64,000 bases of DNA from JBCCBV01 sp039033855 (lineage in GTDB: Bacteria > Planctomycetota > Phycisphaerae > Phycisphaerales > Phycisphaeraceae), in the NCBI GenBank assembly GCA_039033855.1, contig JBCCBV010000011.1, forward strand, positions 1 to 64,000, in the 5' to 3' direction. This document shows, piece after piece, positions 25,726 to 34,934 of the stretch. The translations under genes and the position numbers were made by a program. Position 1 is the first letter of the stretch, and each line of letters starts with the position of its first letter. Under the pieces are notes generated by a model. The model worked only from the letters and a program-made list of their open reading frames with translations, searched no databases and was not told the origin of the DNA.

Positions 25726-26838
25726 GTGACTCCCGGACCCGACACGCCCGCCTCGCAAGAGCCCAACGACCAGGCCCTGGCGCCGCTGCGCGAGCAGATC
25801 GATCGCCTCGACGCCAAGCTGATCGACCTGCTCAACGAACGGGCCCGGGTCGTGGTCGATATTGGCAAGGTCAAGCGCGACAACGCCGGGCCGATTTACG
25901 CCCCCGAACGCGAACGCCGGGTCCTCGAACGCCTGCGAGCCCTGAACCCCGGCCCGCTGCCCGACACCTGTATCGCCGCGATCTGGCGCGAGCTGATGTC
26001 CGGCAGCTTCGCCCTCGAACGGCCGCTGCGCATCGGCTACCTGGGGCCGCCCGGGTCGTTCAGCCACGCCGCGTCGGCCTCGAAGTTCGGCGCCAGCGTC
26101 GAGTACGACAACCTCGACACCATCCCGATGATCTTCGACGCCGTGAAACGCGGCCACTGCGACTACGGCCTGGCGCCCATCGAAAACAGCACCGAGGGCA
26201 GCGTCAACGCCACGCTCGACGGCCTGATGCACGACGCCCCGCCGGTCTGCGCCGAGGTGCTCATCGCCATCCACCACAACCTGCTGGCCAACTGCGACGC
26301 GCCGGACATCCGCAAGGTCTACTCACACCCGCAGGCCCTGGCCCAGTGCCGTAACTGGCTGGCCGCGCAGTTCCCCCGGGCCGAGCAGGTCGCGGCGTCC
26401 TCAACCTCCAAGGCCGCCGAGATCGCCGCTACCGAGCCCCACGCCGCCGCCATCGCCTCGACCATGGCCGGCAAGCTGCACGGCGTCCAGGTCCAGTTCG
26501 AGAACATCGAAGACCGCTCGGACAACACCACCCGCTTCGTGGTGCTCGGCGACCAGCGACCGCCCGCCACCGGGCGCGACAAAACCGCGCTGCTGTTTAC
26601 CCTCGACAACCGCTCGGGTGCGCTGGCCAAGGTGCTCGCAGTCTTCGCCCAAAGCGGGCTGAACCTGACGCACATCGACAAGCGCCCCAGCCGTTCGGCC
26701 AATTGGGAGTACGCGTTTTTCATCGACGTCGACGCCCACCGCGACGACGCCCCGCTGACCCAGGCCGTCGCGGACATCGAGCCGCACTGCCGGATGGTCC
26801 GCGTGCTCGGCAGCTTCCCCGCCGCCACGGGCGCCTGA
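25726..26838 (+). CDS. pheA: Bifunctional chorismate mutase / prephenate dehydratase
   Basis: A 370-residue protein with three parts in the usual order. The chorismate mutase domain (about residues 15-95) contains LREQIDRLDAKLIDLLNER. The prephenate dehydratase domain starts with RIGYLGPPGSFSHAA, has APIENSTEGSVN, and carries the substrate-binding NTTRF motif. A C-terminal ACT domain (ALLFTLDNRSGALAKVLAVF) with HIDKRPS should bind phenylalanine for feedback control. It converts chorismate to phenylpyruvate. No ATG fits well; a GTG at 25726 gives the normal length. An ATG 30 codons further up would overlap the start of the divergent membrane protein gene. Confidence 0.94.
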   Translation: MTPGPDTPASQEPNDQALAPLREQIDRLDAKLIDLLNERARVVVDIGKVKRDNAGPIYAPERERRVLERLRALNPGPLPDTCIAAIWRELMSGSFALERPLRIGYLGPPGSFSHAASASKFGASVEYDNLDTIPMIFDAVKRGHCDYGLAPIENSTEGSVNATLDGLMHDAPPVCAEVLIAIHHNLLANCDAPDIRKVYSHPQALAQCRNWLAAQFPRAEQVAASSTSKAAEIAATEPHAAAIASTMAGKLHGVQVQFENIEDRSDNTTRFVVLGDQRPPATGRDKTALLFTLDNRSGALAKVLAVFAQSGLNLTHIDKRPSRSANWEYAFFIDVDAHRDDAPLTQAVADIEPHCRMVRVLGSFPAATGA

Positions 26839-26858
26839 CGCGTCCCGCGCGGGCGGCT

Positions 26859-28283
26859 TCACACGAGCACCCAATACCACCACGCCGACCCGGCGATCAG
26901 CGCGACCGCCGACATCGCCTTCACCCAACCCGCCGACACGTCGGCCGACGTGCGGCCGATCGGCTGCCCGGCCAAGTTGCGGGCGCGCTCGATCCGCCCG
27001 GCCAGCGACCCGTGCCGCCACGACCACTTGCCTAGCGACGCGTGGTGCACCCGGCCGACCGCGGTCAGCGTCTGCCCATACGCCCGGGCGCCCGATTCGC
27101 TGCATCGACCGTCGTGATCCGGCTCGTCGCGCGAGGCCTCGCCTACGGCGAACGCGTCGGCTTGGCGCTCGAACCGGCGCGACGCCGCCCCGATCAGCGC
27201 CAGCCACACGGTTACCGCCAGGGCCAGCATCCCGTCGTCGCCCACCCAAGGCCGCAGCCACTCGGGCACCCGCCCGGCCCGGTCGATCAGCCTTCCGCCG
27301 GCCCACGTCGTGGCGTCGGCCACCGCCGCAGAGCCGAGCGCCGCGACCAGGATCCAAAACAGGTGACCGCGCTTGAGGTGCCCAAGTTCGTGCGCCAACA
27401 CCAACTCGGTCTGCCGGCGTGTCAGACGCTCGAACAGCCCGTCGGTCAGCAGTATGAAGCGGCTGCGCGGGGCCAAGCCCATGGCCATGGCGTTGACCAT
27501 CGCGCCGTCGGTGTGCCAGATCCGGATGCGCACGCGCCCGAGCCCGACCCGCTCGGCGAGCGCTTGGAGGCGGTCGCGGCTGGGCCCGGCCGGCGCCGGC
27601 TCGGTGCGCCAGACCCGCACCAAGACGAACGGCGTGAGCGCAAAGGCGAGCCCCGCCGCCACCCACGACGCCGCGCTGGCCCAGGACGGCGACGCCCCGA
27701 ACCATTCGGCCAGGCGACCCGCGCCCACGCTCGCCACGCCCAGCACAGCCAGCGGTGCCCCGAACGCCGCCAACTCGTCGCGGGCCCTTCGGACCACGTA
27801 CTTGCCCAGCCCGGCAGGCGCGTACAACGGCAGCCCCGCATCGGCGCGCGAGAACAGTTCGGCCTCGTTCAGCCGTCGGTCGAGCGGGTAACGCACCGCA
27901 ATCAACCCGAGCGCGCACAGCAACGTGGGCGCGAACGCCAGGACTACCGACGCGACACCCGCCAGGCCTCGCCCGGCAGCCGCGCCGTCCCCGCCGAGCC
28001 CAACGACCCAAGGCCCCCCGCTGCGCACCTGCACCGCGAACGCCCCGAGCAGCAGCAGGGGGGCGAGGGCGAACCCGCGCTGGGCCCACCGCAACGGGCG
28101 TACCCGGCGTCGCCCAATCCCGCGCAGCGCCCAGACGCCCAGCCACACCCCACTGGCCGGAACCATGGCCTGTGCCGATACCGCCAGCCACCACGCCGAC
28201 GGATCGTGCGCCGGGCCGCCGGCCGCCCACCGGCCGTGATAGGCCGCCCACACCATCGCCACACCCAGCACCAGCATCGGCAT
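26859..28283 (-). CDS. M48-family membrane metalloprotease
   Basis: A protein of about 474 residues with five or six membrane helices before the catalytic region. The zinc site is HELGH (in ELVLAHELGHLKRGH), with the third ligand expected in RRFERQADAFAVGEAS. VNAMAMGLAPRSRFILLTDGL before it is typical of the HtpX/Ste24 type. A further helix lies between the two zinc segments and one at the extreme C terminus. It would degrade or process membrane proteins. I chose the ATG at 28283; a TTG 6 codons upstream is also possible. Divergent from sppA. Confidence 0.88.
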   Translation of the reverse strand: MPMLVLGVAMVWAAYHGRWAAGGPAHDPSAWWLAVSAQAMVPASGVWLGVWALRGIGRRRVRPLRWAQRGFALAPLLLLGAFAVQVRSGGPWVVGLGGDGAAAGRGLAGVASVVLAFAPTLLCALGLIAVRYPLDRRLNEAELFSRADAGLPLYAPAGLGKYVVRRARDELAAFGAPLAVLGVASVGAGRLAEWFGASPSWASAASWVAAGLAFALTPFVLVRVWRTEPAPAGPSRDRLQALAERVGLGRVRIRIWHTDGAMVNAMAMGLAPRSRFILLTDGLFERLTRRQTELVLAHELGHLKRGHLFWILVAALGSAAVADATTWAGGRLIDRAGRVPEWLRPWVGDDGMLALAVTVWLALIGAASRRFERQADAFAVGEASRDEPDHDGRCSESGARAYGQTLTAVGRVHHASLGKWSWRHGSLAGRIERARNLAGQPIGRTSADVSAGWVKAMSAVALIAGSAWWYWVLV

Positions 28284-28404
28284 GGCGAAAAACACCCACA
28301 AGCTTGCTTCGCAAACACCCGACCACGCCGGCCCGGTTCATCCTGCGCCGCAACCGCGACGATAGAGTGACAACCGACCGCCTGCCCGCACCGGAGCCCT
28401 TTCG

Positions 28405-29541
28405 ATGAACGACCAGCCCCCGACCGACGCCAGCCGCCCCCCGGTCGCCGAGCCGCCTTCGAGCGTGCCGCCTCCCCCGCACGTCTGGGCCTACCCCGCG
28501 CCCCCGGCCGAGCCCCGCGGCGGCGGAGCCTTCAAACGCGTCGGCGTGACCCTGCTGGTCTCGGTTTTCCTGGCGTCGCTCATCGCCAACGTCTACTTCA
28601 TCGGCGTGATCCTGCCGTTCTTCTCGAGCGGCCTGCAAGAGCAAACCTATACCGATGGCGAATCCGAACAGCGCATCGTCATCTTGCCCATCGAGGGGGT
28701 GATCAACGCCGAGCGGGCCGAGTTTGTCCGCCGGGCGCTCAAGCAACTCGACAACGACCCGCCGGCCGCGCTGGTGGTCCGCATCGACAGCCCGGGCGGG
28801 GCGGTGACCGCCTCGGACCAGATCTACAAGAACATCACCGAGTTCCGAAAACGCCACGAAATCCCGGTGATCGCCAGCTTCGGCGCCTTCGCCGCCAGCG
28901 GGGGCTACTACGCCGGCGTCGCCGCGGACCACATCGTGTGCGAAGAGACCGGCGTGACCGGCAGCATCGGCGTGCTGGCCCAGCACCTTTCGGGCGAAAA
29001 GCTCCTGCAAAAGGTCGGGGTCGAAGCCCGCGTCATTGTCGCCGACGGATCGCCCCGCAAGGCCGTGGCCAACGACCCGACCCGAAGCTGGTACGGCACC
29101 GACGGGCAGCTCACCGAGTACGGCGAAGAAAGCCGTAAAGCCCTCGGCGGCCTGCTCAACGCGTACTACGACCGCTTCGTGGCCGTGGTACACGAAGGCC
29201 GGCCGGGCCTGGGCACGCTCGAAGACGTCAAGGCCGTCGCGACCGGCGACTTCTACACCGCCGACCAGGCCCTCGAAAAGAAGCTGGTGGACCAGATCGG
29301 CTACCTCGACGACGCCATCGAAGAAGCCGCCAGCCGGGCCCAGCTCCAAAACCCGCGGGTCACCCGCATCTCCCCGCCGGGCCCGCCGCTGCTGCGCTCG
29401 CTCGCGGGCGCGGCGCTCAGCCCTCGAGGCATGATCGACCCCGGCGCCGGCGCCGTGCGTGAGCTGCGCCGAACCGCCATCGAGATGCAGGGCTGGTCGT
29501 TCCGTTATGCCTCGCCGCTGGTGGCCGGGCCGATTGACTGA
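28405..29541 (+). CDS. sppA: Signal peptide peptidase SppA, single-domain form
   Basis: A 378-residue S49 peptidase. The N terminus is a Pro-rich cytoplasmic tail (about 45 residues), then one membrane helix (VTLLVSVFLASLIANVYFIG). The catalytic part has ALVVRIDSPGGAVTAS, the nucleophile Ser in AFAASGGYYAGVAAD, and GVTGSIGVLAQ. The general-base Lys probably lies in GSPRKAVAND. The length matches the B. subtilis-type enzyme, which has one domain, not the doubled E. coli form. It would digest cleaved signal peptides. The M48 protease next door, transcribed away from it, is also a membrane protease. Confidence 0.92.
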   Translation: MNDQPPTDASRPPVAEPPSSVPPPPHVWAYPAPPAEPRGGGAFKRVGVTLLVSVFLASLIANVYFIGVILPFFSSGLQEQTYTDGESEQRIVILPIEGVINAERAEFVRRALKQLDNDPPAALVVRIDSPGGAVTASDQIYKNITEFRKRHEIPVIASFGAFAASGGYYAGVAADHIVCEETGVTGSIGVLAQHLSGEKLLQKVGVEARVIVADGSPRKAVANDPTRSWYGTDGQLTEYGEESRKALGGLLNAYYDRFVAVVHEGRPGLGTLEDVKAVATGDFYTADQALEKKLVDQIGYLDDAIEEAASRAQLQNPRVTRISPPGPPLLRSLAGAALSPRGMIDPGAGAVRELRRTAIEMQGWSFRYASPLVAGPID

Positions 29542-29559
29542 CCCGTTGCGGGGATCGCT

Positions 29560-30039
29560 TTGCACCTGCGCGCGTGGCTCAACAACAACCCGTCGGTGGT
29601 GTTGATCGGCTCGGTTACGCTTCTGGTCGCCTGCTTGGGGCTGATCGTCCTACAGCTCGCCGGCCCGCAGCAGGCGGCCCCGAGCCGTCTATGGCTCGAC
29701 CCCGCTTCGATGACGCTGATCGAACCCGACCGCCCCGACCCGACGGCCCTACGGCCGGTGTTCTTCGCTTGCGGCAGCGCCGCAGAACTTGAAGCCGCCG
29801 CCGAGCCGGGCGTCGCCGTAGCCAGCCTCGAACAGCCCGGCCGAAGCCTGATCTACGTCGAACGGATGACCGCCGACGCGCCGCTCGAGCGCGCGTTCGT
29901 CACCCAAGGCGTCATTGGCGCGTTTGTGCCGCCCGATTCCGAGCAGGGCGTCGCCTGGGAGCGCGAACTCGAGCAGCGTCTGCGCGCCCTGTGCCCGCAC
30001 GGCGACTGGGTCGAATGCCGGCCCGTGGCCGACCGCTGA
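29560..30039 (+). CDS. Single-pass membrane protein of unknown function
   Basis: A 159-residue protein with one N-terminal membrane helix (about residues 12-33, VVLIGSVTLLVACLGLIVLQ) and a small extracytoplasmic domain with two Cys pairs candidates (FACGSAAELE; LCPHGDWVEC). The start is a TTG at 29560, 18 bp after the sppA stop and preceded by GGGG, so it probably depends on sppA transcription. Similar short proteins of the form helix plus VFFACGSAAE are seen in planctomycetes to my knowledge, but I do not recognise a family. Confidence 0.6.
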   Translation: MHLRAWLNNNPSVVLIGSVTLLVACLGLIVLQLAGPQQAAPSRLWLDPASMTLIEPDRPDPTALRPVFFACGSAAELEAAAEPGVAVASLEQPGRSLIYVERMTADAPLERAFVTQGVIGAFVPPDSEQGVAWERELEQRLRALCPHGDWVECRPVADR

Positions 30040-30086
30040 ACGACGCGTCCAAACCGCTTCCGCGTTCCAGCCCAAACCCACCTTGC

Positions 30087-31148
30087 TTATCCGTCGCCCA
30101 GCCGTGCCGACACCGCGCGGGCAAAGCCATCGGTGTCGAGCTTGCCGCCGATGTCGCCGGTCTTTTCGCCGGCCGAGAGCGCCGCGTTGTACGCCTTGCG
30201 GATGGCCGTGGCCGCCTGCTTGGCGTGCGCATTCTGCTCGTGTTCGCCCAAATAGTTGAGCATCATCACCGCCGACATCAGCAGCGCCAGCGGGTTCGCC
30301 TTGCCTTGCCCGGCGATGTCGGGCGCGCTGCCGTGCACCGCCTCGAACACCGCGGCCCGGTCGCCGATGTTCGCCCCGGGCACCACGCCCAGCCCGCCCA
30401 CCAGGCCGGCCGCCAGGTCGCTGACCACGTCGCCGTAGAAGTTTTCCATCAGCAGCACGTCGAACCGCGACGGGTCCTGCACCAGCCGCATGCAGCCGGC
30501 GTCGATGATCATCGTCTCCAGCTCCAGGTCCGGGTGCTCCTCATCGCGTACCTGATCGACACAGCGCAGGAACAGCCCGTCGGTCTTCTTCATGATGTTG
30601 GCTTTGTGGAAGACGGTGACTTTCTTGCGCCCACGCTCGCGCACGTACTCGAACGCCCTTCGAGCGATGCGCAGGCTGGCCTTTTCGGTCGCGATCTTCA
30701 GCGAGGTCACCACGCCCGGCACGATCTCGTTTTCCACGCCGGCGTAGAGCCCTTCGGTGTTCTCTCGGAACAGCACCAGGTCCACGCCGTCGAACCGCGT
30801 GGGCACGCCGTCGAGCGAACGCACCGGGCGTACCGCCGCGTACAGCTCCAGCCGTTGCCGTAGTTGCACGTTGACCGAGGTGAACCCCTCGCCCACCGGC
30901 GTGGTGCACGGGCCTTTGAGCGCGAGCCCAGCGTCGGCCACGGCCTGGACCGTCTCGGCCGGCAACACCTCCGACCCGCGTTCGAGCGCGGCCAGGCCGG
31001 CGTAATGCGTCTCAAACACCACCGGCGCCCCGGCGGCTTCGAGGATCAATGTCACCGCGCCGGCCACCTCCGGACCGATGCCATCCCCGGGGATCAACAC
31101 CACCCGCCGACGGCCTTGGGCGTCGGTTCTGCTTTGCGATTCGCTCAT
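30087..31148 (-). CDS. Isocitrate dehydrogenase, NAD type
   Basis: A 353-residue beta-decarboxylating dehydrogenase. It starts VVLIPGDGIGPEV and shows LFRENTEGLYAGVE, where the Glu-Asn-Thr-Glu-Gly pattern indicates isocitrate over isopropylmalate use, FHKANIMKKTDGLFL, and VFEAVHGSAPDIAGQGKANP. The length and the AGVENEI segment resemble the mitochondrial NAD enzyme more than the long NADP form. It would produce 2-oxoglutarate in the citric acid cycle. Homoisocitrate or tartrate relatives cannot be ruled out by eye. ATG at 31148 follows the conserved spacing; an ATG 9 codons upstream is less likely. Confidence 0.88.
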   Translation of the reverse strand: MSESQSRTDAQGRRRVVLIPGDGIGPEVAGAVTLILEAAGAPVVFETHYAGLAALERGSEVLPAETVQAVADAGLALKGPCTTPVGEGFTSVNVQLRQRLELYAAVRPVRSLDGVPTRFDGVDLVLFRENTEGLYAGVENEIVPGVVTSLKIATEKASLRIARRAFEYVRERGRKKVTVFHKANIMKKTDGLFLRCVDQVRDEEHPDLELETMIIDAGCMRLVQDPSRFDVLLMENFYGDVVSDLAAGLVGGLGVVPGANIGDRAAVFEAVHGSAPDIAGQGKANPLALLMSAVMMLNYLGEHEQNAHAKQAATAIRKAYNAALSAGEKTGDIGGKLDTDGFARAVSARLGDG

Positions 31149-31214
31149 GCGCCGAGTGTAGGGCTTGCCCAACATCGACCGACTAAAGCGGGCTTGTGAC
31201 GCAAGACGGCTCGG

Positions 31215-32288
31215 TTATGAAGGGCTGTTCGCGCCGCCGCCGCCCGAGCTCGACGCCGCCCGCTGGCTGGCCGCATAACGCCGCAGCGAGTCCAGGTGCT
31301 CGCGCACCTCCGCCGCCATCCGGGTGTTGGGGAACTGCTGGATGATCTGCTCGCCGATGCGCACCGCCGCCAGCCACTCGCGGTCGTGCACCGCCAGCTT
31401 GAACTGCACGCCCAGGTTGTCGCGCTGCTTGCCGATCACGCCGCGGGCCGTTTCGCGGAAGGGCTCGGCGTCGCGGTCGCTCAGGTGCTGGTCGAGCTCG
31501 GCCATGAGTTCCATCGCGCGATCGACTTCCTCGCGCTGGGCCGCCTCCAGGAACTGGCGTTCGAGGTCGACCTTGTAGCCTTCGCGCGCGTCGGCCACCC
31601 GCTGGGGCAGCTTCTGGACCTCGAGCGATTCGGGGAAGATGCGCATGAGCTTCTTGGCCTCGGCCGAGGCCTGGTCGAAGTCGCGCCGGGCCAGGATCTC
31701 GTCGAGCTTGGCCTCGGCCTGGCGGATCTTGACCTCCTGCTGGCTCTGCCGAGCGACCTCGAGCTGCTCGCGGTACTTCTCGGCCTCTTCGGTGTAGCCG
31801 AAGGTTTCGCTCAGTTCGCCCACCAGCACCATGGCGGCGTCGAAATCTTGCTTCTCGATGTCTTCCTGAATCGTTCGGCGGAGCAGGTCGATGTCTTCGC
31901 CGCGGAACGCAATCCGCTTGCCGGTTTCCGACACCATCACCCGACGGCTGATCCGCTCGAGCAACTCGAGTTGTCGGCGGGTCTGGGGCGCCGCCTCGCC
32001 CATCCGGCCGTACATCCCCATCCGCACCGCCCCAGCCAGGCACAGGCACAGCCCGTACAGCAGCAGCAACACCGGCACCGCGTAGAGCACGTAGAGCACG
32101 GCCACAAACGCCGAGCGAGGCTCGATGGCGCCGACCTCTTCCAGCGCGATGTTCACCCCGCCGGCCAGGCCGCAGGCCACCACCACCAGCCCCAGCCCCC
32201 AGCCCAGCAGCACGGTGGGGGGGGTCAGGCCTTGCTTCTTGCCGGGTGCAGGCGTGGCGGGCGCCGCGTTTGCGGGAGCGTCGGACAT
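31215..32288 (-). CDS. Membrane protein with a C-terminal coiled-coil/TPR region
   Basis: A 357-residue protein with a Pro/Ala-rich cytoplasmic N terminus, two membrane helices (about residues 25-50 and 60-95, PTVLLGWGLGLVVVACGLAG and VAVLYVLYAVPVLLLLYGLC), then about 250 charged helical residues. The latter contain repeated blocks such as DFDAAMVLVGELSETFGYTE, RRDFDQASAEAKKLMRIFPE and HDREWLAAVRIGEQIIQQFPN, which look like TPR-like units. It ends in a Ser/Gly-rich tail. Not recognised as a characterised family; the layout suggests a scaffold for cytoplasmic partners at the membrane. Divergent from the LPG-synthase-like gene. Confidence 0.7.
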   Translation of the reverse strand: MSDAPANAAPATPAPGKKQGLTPPTVLLGWGLGLVVVACGLAGGVNIALEEVGAIEPRSAFVAVLYVLYAVPVLLLLYGLCLCLAGAVRMGMYGRMGEAAPQTRRQLELLERISRRVMVSETGKRIAFRGEDIDLLRRTIQEDIEKQDFDAAMVLVGELSETFGYTEEAEKYREQLEVARQSQQEVKIRQAEAKLDEILARRDFDQASAEAKKLMRIFPESLEVQKLPQRVADAREGYKVDLERQFLEAAQREEVDRAMELMAELDQHLSDRDAEPFRETARGVIGKQRDNLGVQFKLAVHDREWLAAVRIGEQIIQQFPNTRMAAEVREHLDSLRRYAASQRAASSSGGGGANSPS

Positions 32289-32333
32289 GGGGGAACTCCC
32301 AGCGGTGAGGGCGGGCGACGCGCACCGCGTCGC

Positions 32334-33485
32334 ATGACGAATCATAATGGCGCGGTTGTGCCAACGCACCCTTCGCCACCCGGGGACGACCCGCCGACGA
32401 CCCCGCCTGCGTCTCCCATCGGGCCGTCGGACTCGCCGCCGCCAAACCGCGAGCCGCCGCTCGAACCCCGGGTCAAACGGCCGAGCGCGGGGGCGTTCGA
32501 AATGCCGCCAATGGCCACCGCGTCGTTCTCGTTCGAGCGTGTCGGTCGGTTCCTGACCACCGCCAAGTGGCTGCGCCGCGGAGTGGGAATCACCCTCGTC
32601 GTGGGCGCCGCGTGGTGGGCGGCGGCTTCGTGGCCGCAGGGCGTGCGGTTTCGGGCGGACGCGTTGGGATTCGCCGTAGCGGTGGCGTTCGGAAACCTGG
32701 TGGCGACCGCGATGCTGCACCGCTCGGTGGTCGGCGGCATCGGCTCGCGCCCCAGGGTCGGCCGGGCCGAAATGGTCGGCGTAACTGCAATGAGCGGCGT
32801 GCTCAACTACCTGCCGGCACCCCGAGCCGGGCTGGTGGGCAGGGCGGTCTACCTCAAGGCCGTGCACGGCTACAGCCTCCTCGATTCCACCCGCGCCACC
32901 GTCGCGATTCTGGCCCTAGGCGTGCTGGTGACCGCGCTGCCCGGCGCCGTGCTGTTGTTGACCACGCTTACGGGCGCACGGACCGTCACCGCCTGGATGG
33001 GTCTGACCGCATCACTGGCGCTGGCTGCGTGGCTGGCGCCCCGGCTCGCAGAGAGGCTGCTGGCCGCGCCCATTCGCTTGACCTGGAACTGGGTGCTCTG
33101 GCGGGCGATCGACCTGGCCCTCGGCGCAACGCGGATGTGGCTGTGCCTCTACGCGGTGGGCGCCCAGATCGACCTGATCACGGCCGTCACGCTGGCCGCC
33201 GGGTGGGCGCTGGTGAAGATGACCGCCATCACACCCCAGGGGCTCGGCGTCGCCGAGTGGGCGCTCATCGGGCTCGCCGCAGTCCAGGCCGACCTGCCCG
33301 CGGGAGCCATGGCGTCGGCGGCGCTGCTCGACCGGTTCGTCGAAGCCGTGGCGCTCGGCGCCGGGGCGCTGCTGCTGGGCAAGGGCAAGTTGGTGCGCGA
33401 GCCGCGCGTCGCACCGCTAGAGGCCGACGCGGCACAGCCGTTCAGCTTTCGACCACGTCCTGACGGCGATCGATCGCCGCATTAA
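32334..33485 (+). CDS. Lysylphosphatidylglycerol-synthase-like transmembrane protein (UPF0104)
   Basis: A 383-residue protein. After a Pro-rich cytoplasmic N terminus of about 75 residues there are about eight membrane helices. Two segments are typical of the LPG_synthase_TM family: LNYLPAPRAGLVGRAVYLK and ITPQGLGVAEWALIGL. In that family the membrane part often acts as a flippase for lipids; the aminoacyl-transferase domain of MprF is absent here. A GTG at 32358 is an alternative start. The last 44 bp overlap the convergent RNase HI gene, so both reading frames end inside each other. Confidence 0.75.
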   Translation: MTNHNGAVVPTHPSPPGDDPPTTPPASPIGPSDSPPPNREPPLEPRVKRPSAGAFEMPPMATASFSFERVGRFLTTAKWLRRGVGITLVVGAAWWAAASWPQGVRFRADALGFAVAVAFGNLVATAMLHRSVVGGIGSRPRVGRAEMVGVTAMSGVLNYLPAPRAGLVGRAVYLKAVHGYSLLDSTRATVAILALGVLVTALPGAVLLLTTLTGARTVTAWMGLTASLALAAWLAPRLAERLLAAPIRLTWNWVLWRAIDLALGATRMWLCLYAVGAQIDLITAVTLAAGWALVKMTAITPQGLGVAEWALIGLAAVQADLPAGAMASAALLDRFVEAVALGAGALLLGKGKLVREPRVAPLEADAAQPFSFRPRPDGDRSPH

Positions 33486-33858
33486 CCAAGGCGTCGGCAT
33501 CGACGTTCTTGTTCCGCCGGACGTGCGACAGCGTCGCCTTGTCGAACCCGGCCATCAGCGTCGCGGCGCGTTCTTTGAGGCCCTTGAGGTGCTCGGCTTT
33601 CACGCGGTACTGGCCGTTGATCTGCTTGACCATCAACTCGGAGTCCGCAAACGCGGTGATGGATGAGGCGCCGAGCGCCTGGCCTTGCTCAAGCCCCCGA
33701 ATCAAGCCGGAGTACTCGGCGACGTTGTTGGTCGCTTCGCCCAGGTAATAACCGGCGCGATGCACGGGCTTGCCGTCGTCGTCGAGCAGCACCACCCCCG
33801 CCGCCGCGGGTCCGGGGTTGCCGCGGGCACCGCCGTCCACGTAAAGCGTGAGGTTCAT
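33442..33858 (-). CDS. Ribonuclease HI family protein
   Basis: A 138-residue RNase HI fold protein. The catalytic acids are visible: Asp in YVDGGARGNPGP, Glu in NNVAEYSGLI, Asp in AFADSELMVKQI and Asp in NVDADALVN. It lacks the basic protrusion of E. coli RNase HI, so it is closer to the short archaeal/B. subtilis type that hydrolyses RNA in RNA:DNA hybrids. The ATG at 33858 is the only sensible start. Next gene upstream on the same strand is the zinc-ribbon coiled-coil gene, 63 bp away. Confidence 0.9.
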   Translation of the reverse strand: MNLTLYVDGGARGNPGPAAAGVVLLDDDGKPVHRAGYYLGEATNNVAEYSGLIRGLEQGQALGASSITAFADSELMVKQINGQYRVKAEHLKGLKERAATLMAGFDKATLSHVRRNKNVDADALVNAAIDRRQDVVES

Positions 33859-33921
33859 GCGTCGGGTCCCCTGGAGCCGTGTACGTCAGACGAAAAAATG
33901 CGGGCTGGCGTGCGACGCGGT

Positions 33922-34689
33922 TTAGGACGAAGCCTTGGCCGGCTGGGCTTCTTTGCCCGCCACCAAGATGCGTCCGCAGTTGGGGCAGGTCACCAGGTCG
34001 TCGGGCTTGGAGATCGCCCGGTTGACCCGCTCGATGGGCAGGATGGTAAAGCACCCGCCGCAGGTGTAAGTCATCCGACGCTTGTCCTGCACGTCGATCT
34101 GCGCCACCGGCTCGTCGTCGTAGTCTTCGAGCAGCTTTTCGTAGAGCTTGAGCACTTCGACCGGCACCACGCCGGCGGCCTCACTGCGCTCGCCTTCGAG
34201 CTCGGCCAGACGCTCGGCGATCTCGGCTTTGGCCTCGGCCACCTCGGCCTCGGCGGCGTCGACGAGCTTCTGCTGCGCTTCGATGGCCTGTCGCGATTCG
34301 CCGAGCTGGCCCTCAAGCTCTTCGGCGGTGGTCATCTCTTCCAGCGCCGTGTCCTCAAACTTGCCGTGCTCGATTTTGAGCGTGTTCATCTCCACCAGCA
34401 TCGCCTGGTACTGCTTATGGCTGGTGGTGGAGTTCATCTTTTCGCGGATGGTTTCCACCCGCTCGTTGACGCCAGCGGCCTCGTGCTCGGCCGTGCTGAT
34501 GGTGGCCTTTACCTGCTTCAGGTTCTGATCGAGCTCGTCGGCCTGCTGGTTCAGCCGCCCGAGTTGGGTCCGCTGCACCTTCAGCCGGCGCTCGGCACCG
34601 TCCACCCGCTGGCGCAGCGCCCGCAGGTGCCGGTCCACCAGTTGCAACGTCCAAACTTGTTCGCCCAGGGTCAATCGACGGCTCCACAC
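33922..34689 (-). CDS. Coiled-coil protein with C4 zinc ribbon (DUF164/CT398 type)
   Basis: A 255-residue protein. Residues about 15-180 form a long, strongly charged coiled coil (for example LDQNLKQVKATISTAEHEA and MNTLKIEHGKFEDTALEEM). The C terminus carries a zinc ribbon with CGGC and CPNCGRIL separated by about 28 residues. This is the layout of the CT398/DUF164 family, which in other bacteria interacts with flagellar, secretion or sigma-54 factors. No such partner is adjacent. The start is a GTG at 34689; internal TTG and CTG codons could also serve. The gene lies next to tRNA-Ala, divergently. Confidence 0.85.
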   Translation of the reverse strand: MWSRRLTLGEQVWTLQLVDRHLRALRQRVDGAERRLKVQRTQLGRLNQQADELDQNLKQVKATISTAEHEAAGVNERVETIREKMNSTTSHKQYQAMLVEMNTLKIEHGKFEDTALEEMTTAEELEGQLGESRQAIEAQQKLVDAAEAEVAEAKAEIAERLAELEGERSEAAGVVPVEVLKLYEKLLEDYDDEPVAQIDVQDKRRMTYTCGGCFTILPIERVNRAISKPDDLVTCPNCGRILVAGKEAQPAKASS

Positions 34690-34752
34690 AAAGGAATGCC
34701 CGAGTATACCAGCCCGGCCCGCCGCGCCCCGGGGCCGTGCGATCCCGCTGGA

Positions 34753-34781
34753 TTGTCGCCGGCCCGGCCCGCCGCTATATT
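34753..34781 (+). promoter_or_regulatory. Sigma-70-like promoter of tRNA-Ala
   Basis: TTGTCG (34753-34758) and TATATT (34776-34781) are separated by 17 bp, and the -10 box ends 16 bp before the tRNA. The TATATT hexamer stands out in otherwise GC-rich sequence. Confidence 0.6.
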
Positions 34782-34797
34782 GTCGGGCTCAAAACTT

Positions 34798-34870
34798 GGG
34801 GCTGTAGCTCAGTTGGGAGAGCGCTTGTATGGCATACAAGAGGTCGGGAGTTCGAGCCTCCCCAGCTCCA
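34798..34870 (+). tRNA. tRNA-Ala (anticodon GGC)
   Basis: A complete cloverleaf can be drawn: acceptor GGGGCTG with CAGCTCC (one G-U pair), D arm GCTC/GAGC, anticodon stem CTTGT/ACAAG around the loop ATGGCAT with anticodon GGC, T arm GGGAG/CTCCC around TTCGAGC, and discriminator A73. The 3' CCA is not encoded. It reads GCC and GCU alanine codons, which suits this GC-rich genome. No duplicated 3' end of this gene was seen in the window, so there is no sign that it served as an attachment site. Confidence 0.97.
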
Positions 34871-34934
34871 TTCGCCGCCGCCCGGTCGGCCATCACCGGG
34901 ACGCCTTCAACAAAAGTACGTGTTGCATCGCCAA

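Noticed and set aside
34798..34870. tRNA-Ala as the attachment site for the island
   Set aside because: The island starts more than 2.5 kb away, no integrase is present and no copy of the tRNA 3' end was seen near 62-63 kb.
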